Positions 8,555 through 18,946 of a stretch of 64,000 nucleotides of DNA are shown here, piece after piece. Under the pieces are notes generated by a model. It was not told where the DNA came from, made no database searches, and worked only from the letters and a program-made list of their open reading frames with translations. Every line of letters starts with the position of its first letter. The first letter of the stretch is position 1. A program made the position numbers and the translations under genes. The stretch spans positions 186,001 through 250,000 of the forward strand of contig RHKP01000001.1 in NCBI GenBank assembly GCA_008363215.1, written 5' to 3'. The DNA is from Cyanobacteria bacterium CYA (GTDB lineage Bacteria; Planctomycetota; Phycisphaerae; Phycisphaerales; UBA1924).

Positions 8555-10101
8555 GTCCCGATCTTCTCCATGATCAGCCGGCGCACTTCGCCCGCGTCGG
8601 CCGCCCCGCCTGAGAGTTTCATCGTCTCCCCGATCAGCCGCCCGATCGCCTGCTGTTTGCCTGCGCGAATCTGCTCCACGATCGCCGGGTTGCCTGCCAG
8701 CACCTGCTCGACCCAGGACTTTAGTTGTCCCGCGTCACGCACTGTCAGAAGCCCCTCGCGCTCGGCCAGCGTCCGCGCGTCCTGCCCGCGCATCGAAACC
8801 TCGCACATCTTCTCGAACAGCCCGTCCAGCGCCGACGAGCCGAGCGAGCCTTCCTCGCGCAGCGCGACCAGCGCGCCGACCTGCGCCGGCTCGATTCCAA
8901 GTTGATCGATGCCGACGCCCCGCTCATTACTCAACCTCTGCCCCGACTGGAGCAGTGCATTTCCCACGCCCCGGCTCGCCCGCCCGTGCGACACGCCCGC
9001 TGCCTCGCATGCCCGCACCGCCTCAAGATAGAACTCGGCCAGCGGGCGCTCCTCGACGATCTGCCCGGCTGCGCCGGCGTCCAACCCGTCCGCACTCACC
9101 AATTGCTCAAACAGGGGCCCAGGCAGCAGCCCCACCGCGCCCGCAACCCGTTCCCGCCACTCGCCGCTCACCAGCACCGCTGTCAGGTCCGGGTCGGGAA
9201 AGTAGCGATAGTCGTGCGCGTCCTCCTTCTCGCGCTGCGGCACCGTGACGCCTCGCGCCTCGTCCCACCCGCGCGTGCTCTTCGTCCCCGGTCCCTGCTC
9301 GCGCCCGTCGCGTTCCCACCGCCGCGGCTGCTCGATCAGTTCATGCTCGATCGCCCCCCGCACCGCCCGGAATGAGTTGAGGTTCTTCACCTCCACGATC
9401 GGCGTCCGCACTGTTCGACCGTCCTTGAGCGTCAGCACCGTGTTGATGTTGGGCTCAAAGCGGATCTGCCCCCGCTCCATCACGCAATCGCTCACGCCCA
9501 GGTACCGGCACGTCTGCCGCAGCCTTCGCGCAAAGCCCACCGCTTCGTCAGCCGAGCGAAAGTCAGGATGGGTCACGATCTCCAGCAGGGGTGTGCCCGC
9601 CCGGTTCAGGTCCACGATGGAAAAGTCGATCTTGGCGCCTCCCGGCGCCTCGTGCAGCAGTTTGCCCGCGTCCTCTTCCAGGTGGGCCCGCTCGATCCGT
9701 ACCTTCCGCGGCGGCGCGTTCACATCCACCACCCCGCGCTCGTTCTCGCCCCGCACCTCGACCACGCCGTCAAAGCACAGCGGCAGATCGTACTGGCTGA
9801 TCTGGTATCCCTTCGGAAGATCGGCGTACATGTAACTCTTGCGGTCCCACTTGGTCCGCTCGGCCAGCGAGCAACCCAGCGCCACCCCGACCCGCATGGC
9901 CATCTCGATCGCCTCGCGATTGAGCACCGGCAGCGCCCCCGGCAGTGCGAGCACCACGGGATCTATCAGCGTGTTCGGCTCGGCATCCTGATGCTCGACG
10001 CAGGCCGGGTTGCCCGCGCGGCTGAACATCTTGGTCCGCGTCGCCAGTTCGACGTGCACCTCCATACCCACCACCAGTTCGACGGAGACCACGCGGCTCA
10101 T
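8551..10101 (-). CDS. gatB: Asp-tRNA(Asn)/Glu-tRNA(Gln) amidotransferase subunit B
   Basis: A 516-residue GatB, the kinase/tRNA-binding subunit of the GatCAB complex that converts mischarged Glu-tRNA(Gln) or Asp-tRNA(Asn) to the amidated forms. Family hallmarks include GMEVHVEL near the N-terminus, DRKSYMYADLPKGYQISQYD, HLEEDAGKL, and the YFPDPDL segment. The C-terminal YqeY-like tRNA-binding domain (residues about 360-516) ends in the usual GEVRRLIMEKIG. It lies in a tight operon: 4 nt after the sigma-like gene and overlapping the permease by 4 nt. gatA and gatC are not in the window. A tRNA-Gln gene lies at 49.4 kb. Confidence 0.96.
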   Translation of the reverse strand: MSRVVSVELVVGMEVHVELATRTKMFSRAGNPACVEHQDAEPNTLIDPVVLALPGALPVLNREAIEMAMRVGVALGCSLAERTKWDRKSYMYADLPKGYQISQYDLPLCFDGVVEVRGENERGVVDVNAPPRKVRIERAHLEEDAGKLLHEAPGGAKIDFSIVDLNRAGTPLLEIVTHPDFRSADEAVGFARRLRQTCRYLGVSDCVMERGQIRFEPNINTVLTLKDGRTVRTPIVEVKNLNSFRAVRGAIEHELIEQPRRWERDGREQGPGTKSTRGWDEARGVTVPQREKEDAHDYRYFPDPDLTAVLVSGEWRERVAGAVGLLPGPLFEQLVSADGLDAGAAGQIVEERPLAEFYLEAVRACEAAGVSHGRASRGVGNALLQSGQRLSNERGVGIDQLGIEPAQVGALVALREEGSLGSSALDGLFEKMCEVSMRGQDARTLAEREGLLTVRDAGQLKSWVEQVLAGNPAIVEQIRAGKQQAIGRLIGETMKLSGGAADAGEVRRLIMEKIGT

Positions 10102-10105
10102 GATC

Positions 10106-11764
10106 TCATCCTACCCCGCTGCGGGCCATCGCCAGTGCACAGGCCACCGCCCGACGCTCCCACCGCGTCACCCGCGCCGGCGTCATCCCCTGGCGCGCGG
10201 CCACCTCCACGGTGGTGCTCGCCCACACGCCCCCCAGCCCGAACCGTTCTCGCAGCAGCCTCGCATCCTCCTCGCTCAGCCGCGACAACACGCCCGGCAC
10301 GCGCACGTCGGGTTCCAGCCAGCGCTGCCACGCATCTGTCCAGCGCTCGCCGCCATCGGTGCGAGGTGGCGCCTGGGCGCGCCGCGCCCGCGTGTCTGCG
10401 GGGCGCTCCAGCGGGTTGGCGCGCATCCACGCCAGTGCCGCCCGGTCGAGTGCCAGCCCGGACGGAGCCGCCAGCCGCCCGCCGGCGAACGGGTCGAATC
10501 GGTCGACGCTGGCGCACACCGCCTCGAACAAGGCATCGAGCAGCCCGCGCAACTGGCGCTCGGGCAACTGTGACGGCTCGATGCCCAGGCGCCTCCGGGC
10601 CGTCCCGAGCAGCAGCCCCAGTTCCCCACGCACGAGCGCCGACTTGAGGCGGGACACTCGTCGCAGATCGGTCTCGATCGCGTCGACCTGCTCAGCGGTC
10701 GGCGCCGAATCCTCCAGCGCCGTCAGCCCGCCGCGGGCCCGCCACCGCAGGAAATGCAGCGCAACCGCCAGATCGCGCTCCACGTGCCGCTCGTTCGCCG
10801 CGGCCTGTGCGGCCAGTTCCAGGAATGCCCCTGCAGCACGCGGGATCGACGCCCCGCCCGCGCCGCGCACCGCCGGGCGATCCAGAAGCACCGCACTCGC
10901 GTCGGGGCGATCAAAGACCTCGCTGCCCGGTCCGCCCAACGTCAGGTGTCGCAACAGCCAGGCCCGACGCAGCAGCGCCGCGCGGCGCACCGAGCGGCCG
11001 TCGCGCCCCAACCGTCGCCCCACCTCCGAGGCGCGCAGCCCCCGTCGCAGCGCGCGGAACGCGACTTCCTGCTCCCGCTCGTTCGGCGGGCCCCGCTCGC
11101 CGAACACCGCCTGGGCGCCCAGCGCCGCGTCATGCCGCTTGAGCATCTGCCGGATCGCCTCGGAACTGCAACCAAAACGTCCTGCCATCCGCACCGCACA
11201 CTGGTTGATCGACCACCCGAAGCGCCGTTGATATCGCCGCGCCCGCCGGACGATCCGCCCCCGTGCCTCTTCCGACAGTCTCTTCCCTTGTGGAGAAGGC
11301 CCCGGTGCCGCGCGGGCCGCGTAGGCCTCGGCGCTGCGAACCGTGAACATCAGTTGCCGTGCCCCGGGCGCCTCCACGCGCCGCGCCACCAGCCCCTGCC
11401 GTCGTGCGCGGTCGATGGTCTTGCGGCTCACGCTCCAGCGCCGGCACAGTGCGTCAACGTCCATCGACCCCGGCGGCAGGTCTTCGGGCCTCACCGCCGC
11501 CGCCTCGCACAGGCTTTCAACAAAGGCCGACAAACTCCCCAGCAGCGACTTGCCCGACGTGCTCACCGCCGCGCTCTTCGTCGGGCGGAACCCGGTCACC
11601 CGATAGATCAACCACTCGCGCGGATACTGCTGCCCTGCGTCCACCAGCGCACCAAGTTCCTCGGCCCGCTCGATCTGCCGCAACAGCGAGGCCCGAGGTG
11701 TGAAGCGCAACTGCCCTGCCAACTCCGCCAGAATCGGATCCTGAATGGCGCTCAAGCGCGGCAT
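10106..11764 (-). CDS. Sigma-70-like protein with multiple N-terminal helix-turn-helix segments
   Basis: A 552-residue Arg/Ala-rich protein without a standard architecture. Residues 493-546 align with sigma-70 region 4: LSRLSEED, LLRERFGLGG, then VAARQGMTPARVTRWERRAV in place of the usual HTH ending in VRQIE. Residues 369-450 resemble region 2: VDRFDPFAGGRLAAPSGLAL corresponds to the core-binding/-10 recognition segment (KFDP-x-RG-x-KFSTYA) but lacks the aromatic residues that melt the -10 element. Upstream lie three further HTH-like segments (about 101-130, 163-212, 225-270). It sits between mqnA and gatB in an operon with 4-9 nt spacing. It could be a divergent sigma factor or a DNA-binding protein derived from one. 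The similarity is by eye only. Confidence 0.6.
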   Translation of the reverse strand: MPRLSAIQDPILAELAGQLRFTPRASLLRQIERAEELGALVDAGQQYPREWLIYRVTGFRPTKSAAVSTSGKSLLGSLSAFVESLCEAAAVRPEDLPPGSMDVDALCRRWSVSRKTIDRARRQGLVARRVEAPGARQLMFTVRSAEAYAARAAPGPSPQGKRLSEEARGRIVRRARRYQRRFGWSINQCAVRMAGRFGCSSEAIRQMLKRHDAALGAQAVFGERGPPNEREQEVAFRALRRGLRASEVGRRLGRDGRSVRRAALLRRAWLLRHLTLGGPGSEVFDRPDASAVLLDRPAVRGAGGASIPRAAGAFLELAAQAAANERHVERDLAVALHFLRWRARGGLTALEDSAPTAEQVDAIETDLRRVSRLKSALVRGELGLLLGTARRRLGIEPSQLPERQLRGLLDALFEAVCASVDRFDPFAGGRLAAPSGLALDRAALAWMRANPLERPADTRARRAQAPPRTDGGERWTDAWQRWLEPDVRVPGVLSRLSEEDARLLRERFGLGGVWASTTVEVAARQGMTPARVTRWERRAVACALAMARSGVG

Positions 11765-11773
11765 GGCGCGCGC

Positions 11774-12619
11774 TCACACCCCGACCGCGTCTGAGATTTC
11801 GATCCACCGAGGTGAGGCCTTCGGCGCCAGCCCCAGATCGTGCGCCTCGGCCAGGAACCGCTCCACCGCCGTCCGCTGCGCCGCCTCGATCTCGAAGCGC
11901 AGTCGCTCACCCAAGTACTGGCGCGCCAGATCATCCGGCCAGCCCTTCTCGCGGGCTCGCGTCGTGATGATCCAGTCCAATCGCGCGGCGTTGCGCAGGC
12001 GCTGCCGGTGCAGCGTCGCCGCGGCCGACAGGATGTGCTCCTTGCCGGCGTCCTCGCTCCGACACATCCACACCGCGTAAACGAAGGGCAAGCCGGTCAG
12101 CGTTTTCCACGCCTCGCCCAGATCGATCTGGTGCGGATACCGGATCGCCGGCGGACTGGCGGTCACGACCTTGTCGCCGATGAGCAGCAGCGACTCGGGC
12201 CAGGGGTCGTCCGAGAACTCCGCCGCCCCCGCACCTTCCCGTGCGTCAAAGTCGACCACTCGAGGCCGAACTCCATGCACTCGGGCCAGGATAACCTGCG
12301 CCAGCACGACCGATGTGTGGCTGTCGGTGTCGACCGCCAGCGTGTGCATCTCGCCAGGTTCGCAGCGCGAAAACACGCGAACCGTCAACGTCGGACCATC
12401 GCACCCGATGCCCCCGGCCGGGAGTTGGGCAAGAGGCACGCTTGCCAAGGCAGCATCGATGGTCGACACAAGTCCGATATCAATCTCGCCCCGTTCGAGC
12501 ATCGGCGTGATCTGCGAGGGCACTGCCGCGACCAGATCAAGGTCTGCGCACTTGGCCAGGCCCTCGATCAGCGGGCAGGCATTGAGAAAACGCACGACAC
12601 CGACGCGGACTTTCTGCAT
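11774..12619 (-). CDS. mqnA: Chorismate dehydratase of the futalosine menaquinone pathway (MqnA)
   Basis: A 281-residue MqnA/MqnD-family protein with a periplasmic-binding-protein fold, catalysing removal of water from chorismate to give 3-enolpyruvyl-benzoate, the first step of futalosine-dependent menaquinone synthesis. Typical segments are VRFLNACPLIEGL at the N-terminus, the substrate-loop region GEIDIGLVSTIDA, and the conserved LLIGDKV and WKTLTGLPFVYAVW stretches. MqnA is favoured over MqnD by the FLNACPL start and by family length, but the two families are related. A TACAAT box ends 6 nt before the ATG, with no Shine-Dalgarno sequence, suggesting a leaderless operon mRNA covering mqnA, the sigma-like gene, gatB and the permease. 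Confidence 0.88.
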   Translation of the reverse strand: MQKVRVGVVRFLNACPLIEGLAKCADLDLVAAVPSQITPMLERGEIDIGLVSTIDAALASVPLAQLPAGGIGCDGPTLTVRVFSRCEPGEMHTLAVDTDSHTSVVLAQVILARVHGVRPRVVDFDAREGAGAAEFSDDPWPESLLLIGDKVVTASPPAIRYPHQIDLGEAWKTLTGLPFVYAVWMCRSEDAGKEHILSAAATLHRQRLRNAARLDWIITTRAREKGWPDDLARQYLGERLRFEIEAAQRTAVERFLAEAHDLGLAPKASPRWIEISDAVGV

Positions 12620-12625
12620 GTTCCG

Positions 12626-12631
12626 ATTGTA
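12626..12631 (-). promoter_or_regulatory. Putative -10 box of the mqnA operon
   Basis: On the minus strand the hexamer TACAAT is followed by six bases (CGGAAC) and then the mqnA ATG. This would put the transcription start at or within a base or two of the start codon. The same spacing occurs before several other genes in the window. No convincing -35 element is visible. Confidence 0.4.
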
Positions 12632-12829
12632 CGAGGGATCCTGTCCGGTCAGGGACGCGGGCGACCCTCAAACCAGCCTGCCCTTCCCAGATTGACACAC
12701 AAGCCAGGCCTCGCTCGATAACGTAGCAATCGAATCCGGAAATCGATGGCAAAAGCGCGGATCGGGCGTACCTTCCAGTCGAATCGAAGTCGACCCTGAC
12801 CGCCGACCCGTGCACGGGTGGCGGAGACC

Positions 12830-12943
12830 GGGTAGGTTGGCCCCGACAGGGCTTCATACCGTTGCGCGGCGGAATTCGGCACGCGGACTTTTGTGGTCCG
12901 GAGCCGAGAAAAGCCGAACGACGTTCAAACGGGCCACCTACCC
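12830..12943. repeat. Long inverted-repeat element (MITE-like or structured RNA), copy 1
   Basis: GGGTAGGTTGGCCC at the left end pairs with GGGCCACCTACCC at the right end, about 90 nt apart. Inside are a smaller hairpin (GGAC, loop, GTCC near 12884-12899) bracketed by CGGC and GCCG. A related element with the same TAGGTTGGC-type ends lies at 17323-17386. Recurrence with similar termini and different interiors suggests a non-autonomous repeat, though a structured RNA is possible. Confidence 0.45.
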
Positions 12944-13346
12944 ACCCGGCGTCGGGCTGCGCCACGGCCCGGCGTCGATTGTTTTTGTCGTTTGCTCGTC
13001 GGTCGGTCTGTGCCTTGATAAGCGTTCACCATCAAGTCCCGCTCACGCGCAACCTCTTCTCTTTGCCCGTCTTGCCCCATGCAGCACCCGCCTTCCCCCC
13101 TGAAGCGACCACGCTGACCGTCCGCGTTGGCTCAAACGGAGTTCTCCCTATTTGGGGTGTTTTAGACGGAGAAGTGAACCTTGCGCGTCGGGCGAGTCTC
13201 GATTCGGGCGCGGAAGAGGCAAGAACTCCGCCTTGTTTATCCCAAATGCCACTTGGCGCACTACGCTTGTGATGTGGGCCTGGTTTCTCGCGGATCGGCC
13301 AGGTCGACGCCTGACTTCGTGTCCGCTTCATCAGGGAGGTATGTCC

Positions 13347-15416
<2,070 letters not shown>

Positions 15417-15485
15417 GTCTTGCCGGGAGGTTCCGACTCGTCGAGTCGAGGAATGGCACGAAGGGCTTTTCGTCGGATGGCAGGC

Positions 15486-15915
15486 TCAGCCGGGATCGCC
15501 GACGCACCATTCCGTGCGTGTTCGTCGCACGGTGATGGCGGCGACGGTGCGCACGATGCCCAACCGGGCGGAGATCCATGACCAGCCTGCCATGCGGATG
15601 ATGAAGAACGCAACGCCGCACAGGGTCGCAAGTCGGAAGAGCCCGCGATTGAGGCCGCAGAAGGCTTTGCTCACACCGTAGTCTCCGCGGAGTTCGGCCT
15701 GCAGCGTGGAATCCACCGAGTGGACGCCGCTGCAGTCCGTGCAGATGACGGCTCGTCTGGCGCACGGGGCGTCGACCAGGTCGTAGCCGCACGAGCGGCA
15801 TTACAGCCGTAAGTCAGGCGCGACCTGGTCGGGTTGGTCGGGCGGCGTGGGAATTACGTCCGCAGTGTAACGATCGTCTTTTCCTTCAGCATGTCGGCTG
15901 CGGGACTCCATGAAG
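15486..15915 (-). pseudogene. Zinc-ribbon membrane protein, interrupted by an in-frame stop
   Basis: Read on the minus strand from an ATG at 15915, the frame gives MESRSRHAEGKDD and a Pro/Asp-rich stretch, then a TAA near 15803, and directly after it continues as CRSCGYDL with a further ICTDC pair: a CxxCGYDL zinc ribbon of the kind common in planctomycete proteins. A hydrophobic helix (LCGVAFFIIRMAGW) and a basic tail follow, ending at 15486. The stop sits exactly where the ribbon begins and no good alternative start follows it, so I read it as a disabled gene. An unusual GTG start after the stop cannot be excluded. Confidence 0.35.
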
Positions 15916-16110
15916 AGACGAGAGATACTCCCTCGCCAATTCGTGGCGACGAATAGTTCCCTCGCTGGGGCTTCGGGCTCATTTCCGCTTCGTCGCTTCG
16001 TGGCTCTGTCGTTTCGTCGCTTCAAAGCATGCAAGAACTTTCCGCTTGCGCAGGGGGCTTCGGTTCCATCCTGCTTCTTGCCTTCGTATCTTCGTGTCGC
16101 CGTACCTTCG
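15900..16110. repeat. Low-complexity CTTCGTCG-type tract
   Basis: The tract contains repeated variants of TTCGTCGCTTCGT and TCTTCGTGTCGCCGTACCTTCG. On the minus strand these read as ATKRRS, EATKR and RYGDTKIRRQ. Such degenerate tracts translate into basic pseudo-peptides in several frames and are unlikely to encode protein. I see no terminal repeats that would mark an insertion sequence. Confidence 0.4.
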
Positions 16111-16445
16111 CGCCGGCTCGGAGAGCCGACCTCGCCGGGTCATGCGAGTTTGCATGAGCGCGTGCGTTCCAGCCGTGCGGTGCGGCCGATCGACGTCCGG
16201 CATGTGGGCAGGGCCAGGGCGGCGACAGGGCTCCCGCGCCGCGCCGGATGGTCTGCGACTCGACGACCCGCAGCGCGACAGCGTGGTTGCCGGCGCCGAG
16301 TTCATGTTCGAGCCGTCGCTCGCATCAGCGACTCCGTCCACGACGCATTGCTCGCGGCGAGATGATCCAATCACCTCGACAAGACAAACGACGCCGGGCG
16401 GGTGGTCCGCCCAGCGTCAAGTGCTCCTGGGATAGTGCAGCGAGA

Positions 16446-17153
16446 TCAATCGCAGCCGGCGCTGAACAACTGAAGGAATGCCTGCACGTCGAAGAAGTTC
16501 AGCACGCCGTACGGCTCGGCCAGGTCGGCGGCGTTGCACGGACCGGGGGGAGTGGCATCCTCGGTGAGCGACACGCTGTCCCAGAACAGGGCGCCCGGCG
16601 CCAGATCAAACTGGATCAGCAGCAGCGTGACCTGCGCCTGCACCGCTCCGACCGGAGCCGTGGCCGTCATGCTCTTGAACACCCAGGTGTCCGTCGGATC
16701 CACGCCGGGCACGAAGGCATCGGTCTGGGCTGAAGAAATCGTCGCACCGCCCGAGTCCTTGAAGTCGATGATGAACAGCGGCAGATGTCCGTAGTTGAAC
16801 GGCACGGTGACGAAGGGCTGGATCGCGTCGCTGCTGGGCGTGTAGGTGTAGCCAGAGAGCACGTAGTCGGTGCCGGCGGTGACGTTGACCATCTGGTACA
16901 CGCCGTTGTCACTCTGTCCTTCGGGGATGAACTGCCCGAACATCTTCACCGAGCGATTGCCGTCCTGGGCGATCACTTCGACATTGTCGTCGGCGAACAC
17001 GTTGTTGAACTGTCCCCAGTTCTGGAACAGCACGAAGCCCGGACCGGGTGTCTCAAAACTGGGGTTGAGCAGGATTTCCTGGGCGAGCGACGGAGCGGTG
17101 CCCAGTGCGAGGGCGGCGGCCGAAAGGGCAAGGCGACGGGCATGACTGGCCAT
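16446..17153 (-). CDS. Secreted beta-sandwich protein with C-terminal dockerin-like tag
   Basis: A 235-residue exported protein: signal peptide at residues 1-24 (cleavage after SLAQ), then ILLNPSFETPGPGF, the usual start of carbohydrate-binding-like jellyroll domains. The body (residues 25-200) is rich in beta strands. The C-terminus is GPCNAADLAEPYGV followed by LNFFDVQAFLQLFSAGCD, a degenerate single dockerin-like motif shared with three other proteins in this window. A strong ribosome binding site (AGGAG, 6 nt spacing) fixes the start. A probable role is extracellular polysaccharide binding or cell-surface attachment; no catalytic residues are evident. It lies downstream of the GH1 gene on the same strand. 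Confidence 0.75.
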   Translation of the reverse strand: MASHARRLALSAAALALGTAPSLAQEILLNPSFETPGPGFVLFQNWGQFNNVFADDNVEVIAQDGNRSVKMFGQFIPEGQSDNGVYQMVNVTAGTDYVLSGYTYTPSSDAIQPFVTVPFNYGHLPLFIIDFKDSGGATISSAQTDAFVPGVDPTDTWVFKSMTATAPVGAVQAQVTLLLIQFDLAPGALFWDSVSLTEDATPPGPCNAADLAEPYGVLNFFDVQAFLQLFSAGCD

Positions 17154-17197
17154 GTGATTCTCCTCTGTGGTCCCCGGACTTCCGGGCGACAGTAACT

Positions 17198-17219
17198 GTT
17201 TCGGTAGCGTACCGGAAAC
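17198..17219. promoter_or_regulatory. Imperfect palindrome upstream of the secreted-protein gene
   Basis: GTTTCGGTA, GCG, TACCGGAAAC forms a near-perfect inverted repeat (one extra base in the right arm) about 45-65 nt upstream of the start at 17153. It resembles an operator but does not match the TGTAAACGYTTACA sites elsewhere in the window. A second short hairpin, CCCGGACTTCCGGG, lies just downstream at 17173-17186. Confidence 0.3.
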
Positions 17220-17322
17220 GGACCCTCCGGTAAAGAGATGGTGTGGAATTCCGGCAACGTGCTTCGATCGCGCCGGCTCCCGACAAACCGGAGGGAATTA
17301 TGCTCTCAACTCGCCGGGTGGA

Positions 17323-17386
17323 GTTGGCATGGAGCCGCTGCCCGAAAGTGGGCCCCGCAACTGTTCCAAACCCATGCCAACCTACC
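17323..17386. repeat. Long inverted-repeat element, copy 2
   Basis: GTTGGCATGG and CCATGCCAAC form a 10-bp perfect inverted repeat about 40 nt apart, and the right end continues CTACCC. Read on the minus strand the element begins GGGTAGGTTGGCATGG and ends in CCATGCCAACTCCACCCGG, matching the ends of the element at 12830-12943 (GGGTAGGTTGGC at the start, CCTACCCACCCGG at the finish). It lies just past the GH1 stop codon and could also serve as a transcript-end hairpin. Confidence 0.45.
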
Positions 17387-17408
17387 CAGATTCTCAGACA
17401 TCCCCTCG

Positions 17409-18767
17409 CTACAGCCCTGCGCCCTGTGACTCGATCACCTGCCGGTACCAGTGGTACGACTGCTTGGGCGTTCGCTTGAGCGTCTGATAATCGACGTGTA
17501 CCAGCCCGAACCGCATGCGGAACCCCTCGGCCCACTCAAAGTTGTCGAGGATGGACCAGTGGAAGTACCCGCGCACGTCGACGCCGTGCCCGATCGCGCG
17601 TGACAGTGCGCCCAGGTAGCGAGCCGTGTAGTCGATGCGTCCCGGATCGGGCACGCTCCCGTCGCGATGCACCCAGTCCATCGACGCCAATCCGTTCTCG
17701 GTGATGTACAGCGGCACCTTGTAGCGGTCATGAAGGAAGCGCGGGCCCCAGTAGAGCGACCGCTCGTCCACGCACCAGTTGAACATGGTGCGCGCGTTGC
17801 CTGGGGCAAAGCCGGTGATCTCCGGGCCATTCGAGCCCATCACCGCCGGCACGCCCGAGTAGATGTTGACTCCATAGAAGTCGAGCGGCTGGCAGATCTG
17901 CTCCATATCACCGGGCATGGGTGTGGGCACGTCGGAGCCGAACAGACGCAAGCCGTCTTCGGGATAGTGCCCGAGCACCACCGGGTCCGCGAACCACGTG
18001 TTGCAGAAGGCCCAGTTGCCTGCCGGATTGCGGATGCTGAACATCAGTCGCCGGGCCGCCTCGATTGACTCGGGTTTGTCATCACCCGGGAAAACCGTGT
18101 CACCCACGGGCGCCCACCCGATCAGCGGCGTCTTCCGGGCGCGGGCGCGGATCACCTGCGTTGCCTTGCCGTGCGCCAGCATTGCGTGGTGGGCCGCAAG
18201 CAGGCTCTGCGCGCGAGAGAGTCGAAGCCCCGGCGCGTGAGTACCGTCGATCAACCCGTGTCCGATGAAGATCTGCGGCTCATTGATGGTCATCCAGTGC
18301 GTGACGCGATCGCTCAGGCGATCGACGACGGCGCCGGTGTATTCGGCGAACCAGTCGGCGCTGTCACGCGCCTGCCAACCGCCGCGGTCCTCGATCGCCT
18401 GCGGATGATCCCAGTGATACAGGGTGACGAAGGGCTGCACGCCGCGGGCCAGGAGCCCGTCAACCACGCGGTCGTAGAAACCCATCCCCTCGGCGCTGAT
18501 CGCGCCTGTTCCTCGCGGGAGCACGCGAGGCCAGGAGATGCTGAAGCGATATGCCTTCACGCCCAGCGCGGCGATCAGGTCGAGGTCGGTCTCGAGGTGG
18601 TGATAGTGCTCGCAGGCGCGCTGCCCGGTGTGGTTTTCAAATACCCTTCCGGGGATGGCATCGAAGGTGTCCCACACGCTGGGCCCGCGCCCGCCCACCT
18701 GGCGCGCACCCTCGATCTGGTAGGCCGATGAAGCCACCCCCCACATAAAGTCCTTCGGAAAGGGCAT
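17409..18767 (-). CDS. GH1 beta-glucosidase
   Basis: A 452-residue family GH1 enzyme, the normal length, that hydrolyses beta-linked glucosides or short oligoglucans to glucose. The N-terminal MPFPKDFMWGVASSAYQIEG is a classic family start. The acid/base is Glu163 in TINEPQ, and the nucleophile is Glu357 in YITENG. There is no signal peptide, so it acts in the cytoplasm on imported sugars. I chose the ATG at 18767 rather than the open frame's first start at 18923, because the extra residues lack any family similarity. It would complement the GH144/GH94 locus at 36-41 kb, although it has no matching LacI operator. Confidence 0.93.
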   Translation of the reverse strand: MPFPKDFMWGVASSAYQIEGARQVGGRGPSVWDTFDAIPGRVFENHTGQRACEHYHHLETDLDLIAALGVKAYRFSISWPRVLPRGTGAISAEGMGFYDRVVDGLLARGVQPFVTLYHWDHPQAIEDRGGWQARDSADWFAEYTGAVVDRLSDRVTHWMTINEPQIFIGHGLIDGTHAPGLRLSRAQSLLAAHHAMLAHGKATQVIRARARKTPLIGWAPVGDTVFPGDDKPESIEAARRLMFSIRNPAGNWAFCNTWFADPVVLGHYPEDGLRLFGSDVPTPMPGDMEQICQPLDFYGVNIYSGVPAVMGSNGPEITGFAPGNARTMFNWCVDERSLYWGPRFLHDRYKVPLYITENGLASMDWVHRDGSVPDPGRIDYTARYLGALSRAIGHGVDVRGYFHWSILDNFEWAEGFRMRFGLVHVDYQTLKRTPKQSYHWYRQVIESQGAGL

Positions 18768-18934
18768 GTCGATCTCGCATTGCTCGGCCGCACCGCCCGG
18801 GCTCCGGGCTGGAGCCGACAACCAGAGGCACGGCGCTTTGAAGCCGGCAATCGTAGCCGAGTCTGCATCTGCACCGTAACAGTTGTGATCGTTTCCGGGC
18901 TCGGTCGACATGAAAGTGAGCAACCTGCACCCCG

Positions 18935-18940
18935 TACAAT
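18935..18940 (+). promoter_or_regulatory. Putative -10 box of the lipase-like gene
   Basis: TACAAT is separated from the ATG at 18947 by six bases (CCTCAC), leaving no room for a ribosome binding site. This matches the spacing seen before mqnA and other genes and implies a leaderless transcript. Confidence 0.4.
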
Positions 18941-18946
18941 CCTCAC

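Larger units (their letters stand above)
12620..13340. other. Intergenic region between mqnA and acsA
   Basis: About 720 bp with no credible gene. It contains the hairpin CGCCGACCCGTGCACGGGT-GGCG near 12801-12823 and the long inverted-repeat element at 12830-12943 described separately. The remaining sequence up to the acsA ribosome binding site shows nothing I can assign; open frames here are Arg/Pro-rich shadows. Confidence 0.5.
15417..16445. other. Gene-poor kilobase after acsA
   Basis: No intact gene is convincing here. The stretch contains a probable zinc-ribbon pseudogene (15486-15915, minus strand) and a low-complexity tract (15900-16110). The rest, 16120-16445, holds only Arg-rich shadow frames. 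Confidence 0.5.

Noticed and set aside
12830-12943. Signal recognition particle RNA or 6S RNA in the stem-loop upstream of acsA
   Set aside because: The SRP core GGTCAGGTCCGGAAGGAAGC is absent, and the length and internal layout do not fit 6S RNA.
12646-12965. Possible gene in the minus-strand frames upstream of mqnA
   Set aside because: The frames are generated by the inverted-repeat element, and none has a start with proper context.
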